From assembly GCF_022581195.2 (NCBI RefSeq), contig NC_061465.1, positions 4,280,501 to 4,344,500 on the forward strand: DNA of 64,000 bases, written 5' to 3'. Position numbers and translations under genes: made by a program. The notes under the pieces are model-generated. The model searched no databases. It was not told the origin of the DNA and saw only the letters and a list, made by a program, of their open reading frames with translations. The DNA comes from Helicoverpa zea. Lineage: Eukaryota; Arthropoda; Insecta; Lepidoptera; Noctuidae. Below, piece by piece: positions 1 to 11,556 of the stretch (the first letter of the stretch is position 1; each line of letters opens with the position of its first letter).

Positions 1-2
1 CA

Positions 3-2348
3 TCTCTAGCCAACGTCACCATCCTGGCCTATTTGGATGACCTCCTGATCATCTCCGAAGGTTTTCAGCAGCATCTAGAGGATCTCCGGTCTGTCTTCAG
101 TCGCCTTCGAGAATTCAAGTTGCGGGTGAATCGAGATAAATGCGTATTCGCCAGGGGGAGTGTCCAGTACTTGGGCCATGTTATTACCCAACAGGGAATC
201 TCACCTGACCCTGACAAGGTCAAGGCCGTTCTGGATATGCATGAACCCAACAACTTGAAGCATCTACGAACCTTCTTGCAGACCTGCTCGTGGTTCCGCA
301 AATTCATCCCGAATTTCTCGGCCGTGGCCGAACCTCTGACTAGATTAACTAGGAAAAGTCAGACTTGGACCTGGGGTACAATGCAGTCCTCTGCTTTTCA
401 CGACCTGAAGCGACTTTTGACTTCAGCTCCAGTGTTAGTTCAGGCAGATTTCAATCGCCCTTTTATCCTCCGCACCGATGCTAGCAATTATGCGCTGGGA
501 GCCGTCTTGCTCCAGGGGGAGGATAAGGAAGAAAGACCCATCGAATACGCCAGCCGTCTTTTGACCGCCGCTGAGCGAAATTATTCGACCACTGAGCGAG
601 AGGCTCTAGCCGTCGTATGGGCTGTAGAGCGATTTCGGTGCTACTTAGACGGACATCCCGTAATTATAGGTAGCGATCACCAACCCCTCCGTTGGCTTAT
701 GACGCTCAAATCCCCTACAGGACGCTTAGTAAGGTGGGCTCTTAAACTTCAGTCATTCGATATTCAGTATCAGTACACCCCGGGAAAGGCGAATGTAGTG
801 GCAGACACACTGAGTAGGCCTATATGTTCACCAGATACCCGCGACTCTTGCGGTATCTGCACAGTGATTGTCGACATACCCGCTAGGAGCCCCGAAGAAT
901 TAAGGCGGGAACAGCTTGCCGACCCGGAGATTCAGAAGATCCTCATCGATATGGAAAGTACCGACGAAGTAGCGTCACGGAGATGGACAGAACGCGGATA
1001 CCTGTTATCCCTAGGAGTACTTTACCGATACAACCCTGATTCGGATAGTGAGTCTCCTCAGCTCGTCATTCCTCTCTCCCTTCGTCCTGAGATCCTCAAG
1101 GAGTGCCATGATTCCCCCCTAGCGGGACATTTTGGGATCGATCGCACTTACCTCAAGATCGCTCAGTCTTTCTATTTCCCTGGGATGCGGAGGATCGTTA
1201 CAGATTATGTGAAGGCTTGTGTAGATTGTCAGCGATACAAGGCTACCAATAACAAGCCCCCCGGACTGCTCCAAACGCCAGTGTTACAGCAACGCAATGA
1301 GGTCTTAGCTGTTGACCTTTTCGGTCCCCTACCTGAAGGTGAAAACGGTGAGAGATGGATTCTTCTGGTTGAAGACACCGCTACCAGGTGGGTAGAACTT
1401 TTTGCCCTGCAGGAGGCGACTGCTGAAGCTTGCGCACGAGTGCTAACCGAAGAATACTTCCTTCGGTATGGTTTACCCCGCAGGGTAACGTCCGATAACG
1501 GCGTACAATTTGTTGGGGCAGTCATGCAACAATGTATGTTTATCTTAGGGGTAAAACAAAATTTTGTACCACTTTACCATCCAGAGGCAAACCCCGCTGA
1601 ACGGAAAAACCGCGATCTAAAGGTGCAGCTCGCCCAACTCGTGGAGAATGACCATGGTTCTTGGCCAGAGAAACTACCGGTGATCCGTTTTGCCCTGAAT
1701 AGCGTCGTTTGTAGAACCACTGGTGCTACTCCCGCATTTCTGATGTTTGCCAGAGAGATGAGATCCCCCACCGAAGCCCGTCATGATTTGAGAGCCATAC
1801 TCGATAAAGAGAACTTCCTTCCTCAGATCACTCCCTACTTAAGGAGATTTATTTCTAACCTGGCTGCGGTTCGAGAGCGAGTTGAAGGACAACAAGATCA
1901 ATCCAAGAGGTGTGCTGATCAATCACGTAGACCTAGTCCCGATTATAAGGTAGGGGACAAAGTATTAGTCCGGACCCATGCCCTGAGTCAAGGAAGTAAA
2001 GGTCTGACTGCGAAATTCTTCCCCAAACGGGACGGACCCTACGTGATCACCAAAAGGGTTAGCCCGACTACCTTTATTATCTCGCCAATAGAAAATCCGG
2101 CCGACAGTCTAGGTAAATATCATACACAAGATTTAACACCGTTCGTGGACACTGGTACAGGTAATGCCGTACCACCCAATCCTGTTCGACCCAAACGACG
2201 TCGCGGACGTCCGAAACGCTCGGGCAATGAGCTAGTCCAGGAGCGAGGACGCTCTCCAGAACTAGAGGGGGAGTATGTCGCAAATCGAATTACCCCGCGC
2301 ATTTCCGGACGCCGCCAAACTCGCGTTCCCGCTCGTTTCCTAGAATAG
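3..2348 (+). CDS. pol: gypsy-type pol polyprotein, C-terminal part (RT-RNase H-integrase)
   Basis: This is the reverse transcriptase, RNase H and integrase part of a retrotransposon polyprotein. The frame is open from the left edge; a TTG at 33 is only the Leu of the RT catalytic motif YLDD (codons 30-41), not a start. In order it shows: end of RT palm and thumb; RNase H with TDAS (about 471-485) and the DHQPLRWL segment (about 675-700); the integrase HHCC finger (first His at 1107, Cys codons at 1218 and 1227); the integrase core with Asp at 1314, Asp of SDNG at 1494 and Glu at 1599; and a C-terminal GPY-like segment (DGPYVI, about 2030-2050). No chromodomain is seen. The basic tail ends at TAG 2346-2348. 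There are no internal stops or frameshifts, so this part looks recently active. The architecture places it in Metaviridae-like Ty3/gypsy elements; an exact clade is not assigned. Confidence 0.93.
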   Translation, partial: SLANVTILAYLDDLLIISEGFQQHLEDLRSVFSRLREFKLRVNRDKCVFARGSVQYLGHVITQQGISPDPDKVKAVLDMHEPNNLKHLRTFLQTCSWFRKFIPNFSAVAEPLTRLTRKSQTWTWGTMQSSAFHDLKRLLTSAPVLVQADFNRPFILRTDASNYALGAVLLQGEDKEERPIEYASRLLTAAERNYSTTEREALAVVWAVERFRCYLDGHPVIIGSDHQPLRWLMTLKSPTGRLVRWALKLQSFDIQYQYTPGKANVVADTLSRPICSPDTRDSCGICTVIVDIPARSPEELRREQLADPEIQKILIDMESTDEVASRRWTERGYLLSLGVLYRYNPDSDSESPQLVIPLSLRPEILKECHDSPLAGHFGIDRTYLKIAQSFYFPGMRRIVTDYVKACVDCQRYKATNNKPPGLLQTPVLQQRNEVLAVDLFGPLPEGENGERWILLVEDTATRWVELFALQEATAEACARVLTEEYFLRYGLPRRVTSDNGVQFVGAVMQQCMFILGVKQNFVPLYHPEANPAERKNRDLKVQLAQLVENDHGSWPEKLPVIRFALNSVVCRTTGATPAFLMFAREMRSPTEARHDLRAILDKENFLPQITPYLRRFISNLAAVRERVEGQQDQSKRCADQSRRPSPDYKVGDKVLVRTHALSQGSKGLTAKFFPKRDGPYVITKRVSPTTFIISPIENPADSLGKYHTQDLTPFVDTGTGNAVPPNPVRPKRRRGRPKRSGNELVQERGRSPELEGEYVANRITPRISGRRQTRVPARFLE

Positions 2349-2825
2349 ACGGAAGGGGCGGGACGTTCGTAGCTTACGCGAATGCGCGCCGACGCGCCAC
2401 GAACGCGCAGCGACGGGCGCGCCGACATTTTGTTTTTTTTAATCAGTAGACGCAGGAGCCGCGCGCGATAAGCATCGATCGCATGTATTGCTAGATCCGC
2501 CGCGCGTGCCCTCACAAAGGTTCCTCTACGAAAGTTGGTATTAAATATAACTTTTCAATTTTGCTAGCACGTGGTTTGACGTTCAAACAGGAGTTTTATT
2601 TGCTAGGCTTCCATAGTTAAGATGGCGGTATATTTATTATAGGTAACACTTTGTTGCAGCACGTGGATTGCAACAAGCGTAGGTATTTCCTGTTCGTGCC
2701 GTTTCATGTTTTGTTCAATTATTGAAGTGTATTAATGTATTTGTCTTTTCATGCAGACGTGTAAATATCTGATTCAACGAATGTGATCGTATGTAAGTAA
2801 ATAATTAAAACGTTACGAGAACAAG
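2276..2825 (+). repeat. candidate 3' LTR of the gypsy element
   Basis: The segment follows a purine-rich tract and starts TGTCGC. It has a GC-rich first part (2365-2510) and an AT-rich second part, then ends near ACA at about 2823. Boundaries cannot be proven without the 5' LTR. The first ~70 bases would overlap the end of pol, as in some gypsy elements. Confidence 0.35.
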
Positions 2826-2973
2826 TACTAAGGTGCTCGAAGTTGACGACTAGTGACTATACAAATAAATGTACAAACAAAATGATCCACGAGGCATTAA
2901 ATGGCTGACGTAAGCTGAGCATATTGAGTTGGAAAAGAACTGTACTATACAATTATTAACGTAGCCAACATAC

Positions 2974-3127
2974 CTGTGCACAACCCAGAATATTCTGGCG
3001 TAGCATATGAAAATAAGAAGAGCTGGTACAATGAACGCAATGACGAAGAGGGCTGTCTTGGCTGACCGTCCGTTTTCATCCGGCATTATTGAGCAAGTAC
3101 CCAACTCAGGATCGTAGTCGAATTTAC
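2974..3127 (-). CDS. GPCR exon 5 (ECL2, TM5)
   Basis: It encodes residues 170-221: GKFDYDPELGTCSIMPD with C181, then TM5 (ALFVIAFIVPALLIFICYARIFWVVH). It ends at donor gtatgt after the first two bases of the residue 221 codon. The next exon is not found between here and the left edge, where the gypsy element lies. Confidence 0.89.
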
Positions 3128-6100
3128 CTAGAAAAAACTATCATTAGAGAAAACCACTTTAATAATATTAAGGGACCATTCCGACAAAAACACTTTTGAA
3201 GATACTGCGGAGATTAATCCGTCTTCAATTTCCTTCACAAAGATAAGCTAGGGCCAACTGTTTACTCTGTTGTACCTACAAAGAAAAACTCAACGAAAAA
3301 GTCCAGAGACAGTGCAGTCAACTCCGTGTTAAAATCTGGCCATTGACCCCTTAGAAAACAAAACGTAGACCAGAGAAGATTAGATTTTGACAATTATGTA
3401 GAAGCAATTTGAGTCCTCGTACCCGACCTTAGTAAACCTAGGGATTAGCCGACCGAACGTGTATGGATACGCCTGAAAACAGGCCTGGCAAGTAAAGCTG
3501 CCCGTGCTTTGTGACTACAAGCACGCCATGCCTGCCTGCCTCATCATCTGTTTGTCCTGTTTCCATTTACGGTCTTTCCCAATATCCTATCTGCTGTTTT
3601 GCTTACTAAGGATACGAATTCGATATTACTGTATGAGGCTAATGTTAAAATTCTTAATTTATTACGCAAATCAACAGATGGAATTGGGAACTGCCGTTAA
3701 ATTCAATATACTCTAACTATCTAAATACGTTTTATTTCCAATCGTTCAATGAGCAGATTTGTGGCAGGTGGGAATAAATTAAAATAAATAAATGATAATA
3801 ATGAAGTCTTACCCCATACTCCAACAAGGGTGGGTATCTGCATGCCGTACGAGAACATCCACGAGAACACGATCATGATAGCTATGTTGTGTTTTCGGTA
3901 CACGCGCGAATACCAGCTGTGGTGCGCTATCATTATGTACCTGGAAACAGAAAATAAAATTAAAATACCAGATGTTATAGCAGAAGTAAATTAAGATGTA
4001 GAAAAGAGAAAAAGAATACCTACATATCTTTGCCATAAAAAGGTTAGTGATTATTGATCCATTGTGCATAGAATTAGATTAGATAGATATTGGAACAAGT
4101 TGAAGTGGAATGGAGACTATACCTCAAAACAATTACTCTGTAATTCATGATGCTATGAAGCCAAATAAATACACGACCATTTATAAATATTTTTAGGACT
4201 AAACCAAAAATAATACAAGCAGTAAAATCAATCATATCAAACATCAAATAGCCGAAGACGAAAAGCCTCTAGTTGCGCTTAGATTAAGCATCTATTTATA
4301 AACGTTACCAGCTATTCTGTTTGCTAGATTAATGGACATTGTATAGTAAAAGGCTGGACCACACACAATGTAATGGTCGACCTCCATGGGTGTCAGACAA
4401 TGGCGTGTCTGAATTTGCATTGGAATAGCGGTGTCTATAATGTTATGTGCAAATTGCGAACTTGTGTCTAGTATAAAGGTATTATGAACAAAGTTTATGA
4501 CACAATTTTGTCGAGTTTGTTATTGTATGTATCATAACCATTGATATTCTGTATATCAATGATCATAAATGTTTTGATGATGGAGTGCTCCTAGCCGATT
4601 TTGGGCCACGGCGGCTGTTCTCCTTTAAGGAGATTAACCAACTGTGCAGTACATAAGCAGTAAAATGGTCCGAAAAACATGAACATCTTCAAGACAGTTA
4701 CAAAGTTTACGCCACATTATATTCATACTTGAATCTTCCTCGGTATCTATTCATGGTAATAATGCCATAACTAATATCAATTCACTCTGCGATCCATAAA
4801 GCATGGTCTGTTAATACGATTAGTCTATTGCGATAATACGCCAGCAAGGACACACGTGATATGACTCCAGTTAGAGATGGCTCAACGAATTTGAAGACTT
4901 TTAAAATTGTTTACTATAACGCTTAGCTATATGTCATTGTGTTAGCTTTGCGGAAAATGTGTGTGCATAAAGGAAAATTGTTTGATGTTCTCCTTAGTTA
5001 CAGGTTAAGGCAAACATCACTATGCTTACGCTTTGCGTATACTTGTATTTCTAAAACTTTAAGTAAGTAGTTTAGAGGCGCCAAAATATCTTATTAGCTC
5101 AAGAATGTTATTGTAAGCATGAACTACTTAAGTCGTTAAATCTCCTGCAAAATTGAACAGTCTAAAATCGAAGCTCCATCCACAAAGTTTCGCTTACAAC
5201 AAATACCTAAGCAAATTCCTACGTGTCTTGAATATGTATTTACCTCCCACGAGGCTGCTTACCTGTTCAAGGTTATGAGGGCGATGCTCAGGAGAGAGAC
5301 GCCAACGTTCCCGTACCTTAGGAACGGGACCAGCTGGCACAGGGCCCCCCCATGGGACCAGGTCCGCGTCCAGAACCCTGATATGGCGAAAGGGAGCACG
5401 ATGGCGCAGAACAGGAAATCGGCTATGCACAGGCTGGAATTATAATAAGTTGCATATAACAATAGGAATTATTTACGCTAACTGTTATATTGTATGATGA
5501 TTTTATGCGAAAAATACCAGTAGTTTCTGCTGACAAAGTAAACCTGCTAAGATTAGGTATTATTGAAGATAAGGTAGCTTTTATGAGGATATAATTTTAA
5601 ACTGGTGGTGGCACATGCATAAACGAGGTAGATACGAAAGACAACCCATTACTATTTAATTACAGGATTGATAACACTTTCGTTGAGTTTCAAAGCTGTA
5701 TTTTCAATGATGTACGTAAAACTAGTCAGTTTAAGCATACTAGTATTAGAGTACTATTGATTGTCAAAGCATTTTGTTAGTTGGTATTTGAGGGCCACGA
5801 ATGGAGCGGAAACTTTACTAACAGTAGTGGGACATGCGAATATATCGAGTTACCTATTTGGATGTCAAACGGATTTAACGATGTCAAGCATGCTGCAAGG
5901 TTTCAGTGAAGGCCGGCAATGTTTGGCGTTTTCACATTTCGTTTCATATATATTTTTGGAACTGATCAAATGACCCCTCTTGCTGCCGGTGCAGCGTAAG
6001 GGAGTGTCAGAGTCTCACTGACTTAACTACCACGTTCCTAATAAAGTCCTGTCTGTACCAGGGTCGCTTTAACTCTCTCGGACAATCCCACAGCTCCGAA

Positions 6101-9100
6101 AGAACACTCACCTTGTATTAAAATTATAGGAAGACTCTTAAACAATAATTGAAAAGAAACAAAGAGGACTAGGAATTAGGACCGTTACCTAAGTTCAGTG
6201 ACGTAGTAAGTTAAGAAGGATTAGGTATTTGATAGATGAGCTTCTAAAAGGCTATCCTGTATCGATAACGTTAGGGCAAATCATCGATCACTGAAGGGCA
6301 ACCAATTCTAAGGTTTTTCTTTAAGGTCCGTTGGTCATAGTGTAAATGACTATCCATTTCAAAAAATATAACTGGTCCTAATTGACTTGGCGCTATAGAA
6401 TATATCCATATTATCCATATACAGCAAATTTGCCGTCGTACCACAAAAGCTTTTAAACGTCTGTTGAACACTATGAGGTTGAATAAGGTCCAAATCGTCG
6501 TCTTAGAATGAAAACCTCGGAAATGCATTTTTTCTCAATATTTTTTTATTGCATTTCTTGGAAGATAATCGTAAAAAATATGGAATACTAATCCTTATCC
6601 TGAAAAACGCATTTTTTCTCAATATTTTTTTATTGCATTTCTTGGAAGATAATCGTAAAAAATATCGAATACCAATCCTTATCCTGAAAAGTTATCTCTT
6701 GCACTTACGAGGTTTTCACTCTAAGGCGTCGAAATAGAGAATAGTATGTAGGTACGAGATCATGATTCGCATAACAGTAGCAGCATTACGTTGTAATTAG
6801 GTACGTCTATGTTATTGTTGTACTGATCCAGTATTATTAATGCTATGTTTGTTTATTAAACATTTTACTTTCAAGTAAATGACATCAAACTGTGTGATCC
6901 TTTGGGCAACATAACAACTGGAGGAGGTCAAAATTTTGCAAGCATATTACATCGTCATTATTTGCTGACTTGAACATAAATAAGCTTTTAAAAGGATGAA
7001 ATTTCCAAAGAAACGAAATCAGACGCACTGAAAAAAAATATTGAAGAATAAGAACTGGAGCGAAACTCCGTAAAAGATGTTTTTACGGCAGCTGAACAAT
7101 CACAAAGTTTCCCGTATAAGTAAAAGTTATAGATAGAAAATTAGTTTCTAACTTTCTCACCTCACAAATTGGCGGATTAAACGAATTTTCCAAGAAACAA
7201 CAATCAAACATTTTGTGGTTGTTTAAAGGAAATTATTGCTGGAACACTATTATAAAGTGTTATTGTAAAACTTAAATTAGAAGTGGTTAAAGCGTTTTAA
7301 TGTTTGTTTAAGAGCCTTAATTATATTAATTTTGACCTATAAGTTTCAACTTCTGCTTTGAATAGAGAAATTCGAAACTTGAGGTTTCTATGTTATGATT
7401 AAGCGGTTTGAAGTTTACGGATCGCTTAGCATCACTTCACATTAGAAAGCTACTTAAGTAGGTACTTAGTATTGCTACTGATATTCACAATTAGCCGATA
7501 GCACTCTTTGATAAGTGGTTTTCATTTATCTGCTCGGTAAAACAATTATCAAAAATATCGATTAAGATTTACCTTATAATAAAAGCAGCTGCCACGTTCC
7601 TCACTTTAGGGCACTTGAGTAAGGCGACCACTGTGAGAAGGTTGCCAAACAATCCGACTAGCATAATGGTTCCTGTCACCACTGCAGCGAACGTCAGCAG
7701 TCCTGGAGAAAACCTGGAAACGTACCAAATGACATTATTAAAAAAGCAGTACAAATAGTAAGACTGCTCTGACATTTTGGACGACAAATATAACTCTGAG
7801 TGGTAGGACGTGTCGGCTTTGGCTAATCGCTTTTAAACAATGATATAGTATCGATATAGTTGATAACGATTGATAAAATATGTAATCAAAATGTTTGAAA
7901 GCTTCGGCAAAAGTTTTCTTAGTATTTGTCATTATTTGATGCCGTTGACTATGGGGAATTGGGAAAGCATAATTTTTAACTGACTTTATTATATGCTAAT
8001 TAGCGTAGCAGGACAACTCTATATGCCAGAAGATATTTTTGTCATAATATTTCTTCAATAAATGTTGAATAATGTTGCTATATTTGACTACTTTTTGACA
8101 CTTATTACCGCGTACTGAAAGAGATTTCATAAAAGTTGATCCTCTATACATTATTTATAGAACAGAATAGCAGCAATATATACAATATAGATAGTGACCG
8201 GGTTATGCGGCTTACTCGACGATATCCTGCTCAGTATAATAATGGGAGTGTCACACAGGATGTGTTTTGTGCGGTGCTTTGACACGAATCGTTTGATGAA
8301 TGACTTGCCGCGCGTGTGAGCATGGGGCTCGCGATATAAGTAAGTACCCAACTACTACAAACCATCATTTCATGCTTAGGTAACTTTTCCGCGAAAAAAT
8401 ATTACTTATACCTAGTAGTTGACTGAACTGGAAGTTCTTATCGTTACTGCCTTACGATAAAGTTTTCAAAGAAAGGGAAGCTATTAGGACTTGGTCCTTA
8501 TAACTCAAAAGATTAGATAAGATGATACTAAATATTTTTAAAGTTTTTCCCAAGTGATCCCAAGAAAATTTCTGAAGTTCACAAGTTTGCTGGTATCTGG
8601 TCTATCAAGTATTTAGAAGTTTTGTAAAAGGTAACAATTTAGTGGTGGTCACAAGTTTCGACTCCAAAGTATTTGGGAGTTAGGGATAGAGGAGAGAAAA
8701 CTTTTTACAAGCCGAAAAATGTTGGCTCTCTGATTTTCCAGAGATAGTGAAATAATACTTACCAAATCATTGGTTACCAAGTGAAGAAATAATCTTAGGT
8801 GTTTTTGTTTGAAGAATGTGGCCAGACAGAAAATTAAAATAACCCAGTGTTGTATTTGTGAACTAAGTAAACTGCTGAGTAACTTTCGCAATTAGGTGCG
8901 TTAAATAGTTTTAAAGTAAGTAACAGGTAAGTTACAAGATCTCTAAGTGTGCGCGGAATTATAATTTCAGCTCTCATGAGAAGAAGAAGAAATTCTCACG
9001 AGAGAAAATAATGAATAGAAAATTAATAATTCCACCTATATTTTTTATTCGGAGTATCGTATTTCTTTTATTCAGAAGGTTATGGACAAACTGCGCCGGA

Positions 9101-10066
9101 TATCTTTTATATTTCAGTCGTTTATTTTGTCCCGTCCCTTAAGGAGACTAACAATTAAGACTACAGCGTTAGGGAATTTAAAAAAGTAAGTAAGGTATTG
9201 CGTAGGTACTTTGAAAGAGCTAAAATATAAACCTACTTGCCTTCGTCCTGGGATTTCTGTAATCTTCAAAACTGCGTAGGTACTTATGTAAAACTTGTTT
9301 TAGATTTCAAAACTTGTTTTAGTGGATATAAATAATCTGCTGATAGGTAGGTATTTAATCGATAAATTTCGACAAAAAATTAACTAGAATCCTTGTCACT
9401 TCAAGTCTGGATAACTTTTGGGCTTGTTATAAAATTCGGAGTAAAACATTCCGATTTCTGAAGATTTAACAGATATGCTACAAGTTGTAGAACGAATACC
9501 ATAATATTTATGTCACGTATGACTATTTAAAATCTAAACAAAGTTGTGGAAGTAGGTAGAAAGTATCAACTGATGCGATGTGACAATGAATTTGTCACGT
9601 CTGCGTCTTCAAGGACCAATGACAATGGATCGTGACTTAAATCCCATAGACAAACGACTATGAATTATTTTAGTGTTGTTTAAAATATACTCATATAATG
9701 AGTTTGTCATCTACAAAAAAAATGATTTTAGAGATCTCATTACCTAGCATTTAAAATAGAATAGACAAGCACAGCTTGAATCTAATAAAAAAAATGTGTT
9801 CTTTAATTGACAAAACACCTCGGCACTTTCATGCATTTATGTACTCCTGTTCTCTCAATCTTTTACTAAGTAGGTATATAATGTGAAAAGTGCTTAACGT
9901 ACACCTTGTTATAAACCACTCGATAATTTCACTCAGTACTTAATATTATCATTGATTGATGGAATATCTTTTAGATAATATTTCTAAAATAAACTCACTT
10001 GGATAGTTCACTGGGCTCCACCGTTGCGCTGACTTCGTCTGTAAAATTCATTATGTCATCCGCCAT
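2974..10066 (-). CDS. Tre1: Tre1/moody-type rhodopsin-family GPCR, N-terminal five exons
   Basis: Joined coding segments on the minus strand are 10066-9999, 7713-7573, 5433-5263, 3940-3813 and 3127-2974. All four complete introns are GT-AG and every junction keeps frame, giving residues 1-221. Seen: sequon N7-F-T in the extracellular N-terminus; TM1 about 29-54 with N47; TM2 about 66-88 with D75; C102 at the top of TM3; NRY at 126-128 in place of E/DRY; TM4 about 146-168 with W154; ECL2 with C181, expected to pair with C102; TM5 about 194-219 with P204. TM6, TM7 and the tail lie beyond the left edge. In flies, Tre1 steers germ-cell migration and neuroblast polarity, and moody acts in the glial blood-brain barrier. 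The NRY motif and overall match point to this group, Tre1 more likely than moody, but only a tree would decide. It is a plasma-membrane receptor; no ligand can be inferred from sequence. Confidence 0.85.
3128..5262 (-). other. GPCR introns 4 and 3 (flanking exon 4)
   Basis: Intron 4 is 3128-3812 (685 b) and intron 3 is 3941-5262 (1,322 b). Both are AT-rich. I see no further exon or recognised repeat in them. Confidence 0.8.
3813..3940 (-). CDS. GPCR exon 4 (second intracellular loop, TM4)
   Basis: It encodes residues 127-170: the end of NRY, the loop YIMIAHHSWYSRVYRKHN, and TM4 with W154. Acceptor tttccag, donor gtaaga. It enters at phase 2 and leaves at phase 1. Confidence 0.89.
5263..5433 (-). 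CDS. GPCR exon 3 (TM2-TM3)
   Basis: It encodes residues 70-127: LCIADFLFC in TM2 (D75), the first extracellular loop with W95 and C102, and TM3 ending in ITLN. Donor gtaagc follows AG of Arg127, so the NRY motif is split by the intron between bases 2 and 3 of its Arg codon. Acceptor is ttccag. Confidence 0.9.
5964..6105 (+). repeat. family-A interspersed repeat (degenerate copy)
   Basis: It matches the copies at 11395, 19890 and 24598: ATCAAATGA-like start, GAGGGAGTGTCAGA-like centre, and an end of the CCCGCAGCCCCGGCAGG type, here decayed to CCCACAGCTCCGAAAG. Confidence 0.6.
6497..6730. repeat. foldback unit with an 84-bp tandem duplication
   Basis: Two nearly identical 84-b units (about 6525-6608 and 6609-6692) begin GCATTTTTTCTCAATATT and differ at few bases. 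They are flanked by inverted arms at 6497-6520 and 6708-6730, which share a segment of the form CGAGGTTTTCAYTCTAAG. It looks like a small foldback element or a local inverted duplication. Confidence 0.55.
7573..7713 (-). CDS. GPCR exon 2 (TM1)
   Basis: It encodes residues 23-70: FSPGLL, then TM1 with the GNLLTVVAL motif (N47), then the first intracellular loop KCPKVRN. Acceptor AG is at 7715-7714 and donor GT at 7572-7571. Phase 2 on both sides. Residue 70 is Ser only after splicing; unspliced reading gives Arg then intron. Confidence 0.87.
7714..9998 (-). other. GPCR intron 1 (between first two coding exons)
   Basis: A 2,285-base AT-rich intron. I see no recognised repeat and no convincing coding segment. 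Confidence 0.75.
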
Positions 10067-10073
10067 TTTGCAC
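9999..10073 (-). CDS. GPCR exon 1 (first coding exon)
   Basis: The ATG is at 10066-10064, seven bases after a splice acceptor (AG at 10075-10074, behind a pyrimidine-rich stretch). The transcript therefore has at least one upstream non-coding exon. It encodes MADDIMNFTDE through the first two bases of Lys23 and ends at donor gtgagt (9998-9993). It holds the extracellular N-terminus with one N-glycosylation sequon. Confidence 0.75.
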
Positions 10074-11394
10074 CTGAAACAATTGAAAACATTTAAATTA
10101 TTCGTTTTTGTTATCTGAACAATGTAAAACGTATGCTAATTATGATAGCAAAAGACTGTATATTTCCTAGTCTAATGTACTGAACTATGAAGTCTACAAG
10201 CACGTATTATATATTTAACAAGAAAAGGTCGTTCATACACTTGGTTAATGTAAGTCTTCGATACAGAATATTTTTGATCTCTAAGCGTTGACTACGAGGG
10301 GCCTATAGATGAAGACTATATTTTCGGGTGTTGATGACTAAAAAGGCATAGTTTTAACAATTTTGGCCCTACTTTTTGCGGCATGCCAGAGAAGTGCTGT
10401 TTAAAAAATGTCGCCGAAAGCACAGCCGTAAGAAAGTGTATTTTACACCATTGACACGAGTCATCGTCATCATCTTGTTCATTGTTAAATAAAAGCAGTT
10501 GACAGTAAGTTGATTCTATGTTCAAATATGTGGGAACAGATCGTCAGTTCTTCAATCTATTTCATCAAGTCCTACGGAGGTTATTAATGCGACATGACCC
10601 ATGCAATTAAGACAGAGTCTACGGAGTCTTGTGACTCATGAGTCATGTATCAGTTGACGAATTCGAGGCTTTTCGAAGTAGGTAGGTACCTAATAGTGGC
10701 AACATACCGTGATTCCGCATACTTGAAGGATCATTGTTTTGGTAACCTTTAAGCTGAAATCAATGACTGGGATTTTCAAAGGTACAAAATGACAATAAAG
10801 GAAAAAAGTCTGTTTTGGCGTTCAGTACCTAAGTATACATAGAAAGCTAGTTAGTCAGGTTGATCATGCTTTAAATGGCTGATCTTTTCGGAATTGAATT
10901 GGTTCCTACAAGTTTAACAATGTTAGAACGAACGTCAAATGATCGTCATGGTTCATAAAATAATGGCGGTATGGGGGCCGAGATGAGGTGAGGCCATGAA
11001 GTTTAAAAAGAATAGTTACGTTGCGTTGTTAATAAAATAAACTTTATAGTACAGAAAGATTTCTGATCGCCGAAAATTGACACGTTTCTTGCTTTTCGTT
11101 ATGAACTTTACCCATACCCATTTCTATGCAGAACAAACATATAAACACTAAAAAGGGTTTGAATTAATAAAATCTTTACGAACACGTGTTGAATCTCTTA
11201 TCCCGGAAAACTTTGTATTCCTAAGAGAAATCCTCGAAGTGACGCGGATTCCTAAACTCCGTTGTTGTTAAACCCACTCGGTTTAGCACTTACTGGGATT
11301 GTAGTAACTCGACCGTAATGGATACTACCGTGGCATGTATTTACAAAGTAGGAAACACAATAACTTTACTGTATAAAACACTTTATTTTTAGGT
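10074..11394. other. non-coding DNA upstream of GPCR exon 1
   Basis: Probably part of the intron between the coding start exon and an upstream leader exon. Nothing recognisable; short ORFs here look random. Confidence 0.5.
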
Positions 11395-11556
11395 TTTTTT
11401 TTATGGGATTTCATCAAATGATTCTTCCCGCTGTGGGTTAGCAGCGTGAGGGTGTGTCAAACTCTTAGCTACTGCCTAAATCTTATCATCTTCCTAAGCC
11501 CTTTATGTACCCGGGTCGCGGTAACTCTATCGAACGATCCCGCAGCCCCGGCAGGA
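11395..11556 (+). repeat. family-A interspersed repeat
   Basis: It starts after a T-run with TTCATCAAATGATTC and ends GCAGCCCCGGCAGG. It is homologous to 24598-24770 and 19890-20010. No ORF; class unknown, probably a non-autonomous element common in Lepidoptera. Confidence 0.65.

Larger units (their letters stand above)
1..2825 (+). mobile_element. Ty3/gypsy LTR retrotransposon, 3' part
   Basis: The window opens inside a gypsy-type element, so the 5' LTR, gag, protease and start of pol lie outside. The pol frame is open to 2348. A purine tract at 2264-2273 is followed by TGTCGC at 2276, which is a plausible start of the 3' LTR inside the end of the pol frame. A second purine run lies at 2351-2363. 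The right LTR boundary is a guess near 2823 (ends ACA), because no 5' LTR is available for comparison. The element runs + and the host GPCR runs -, so it lies antisense within the receptor intron downstream of the TM5 exon. Elements of this type integrate by a DDE integrase and make short target duplications; none can be checked here. Confidence 0.85.
5434..7572 (-). other. GPCR intron 2
   Basis: A 2,139-base intron between the TM1 and TM2 exons. It holds a degenerate family-A repeat (5964-6105) and a foldback structure with an 84-b duplication (6497-6730). The rest is AT-rich with no coding signal. Confidence 0.8.
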
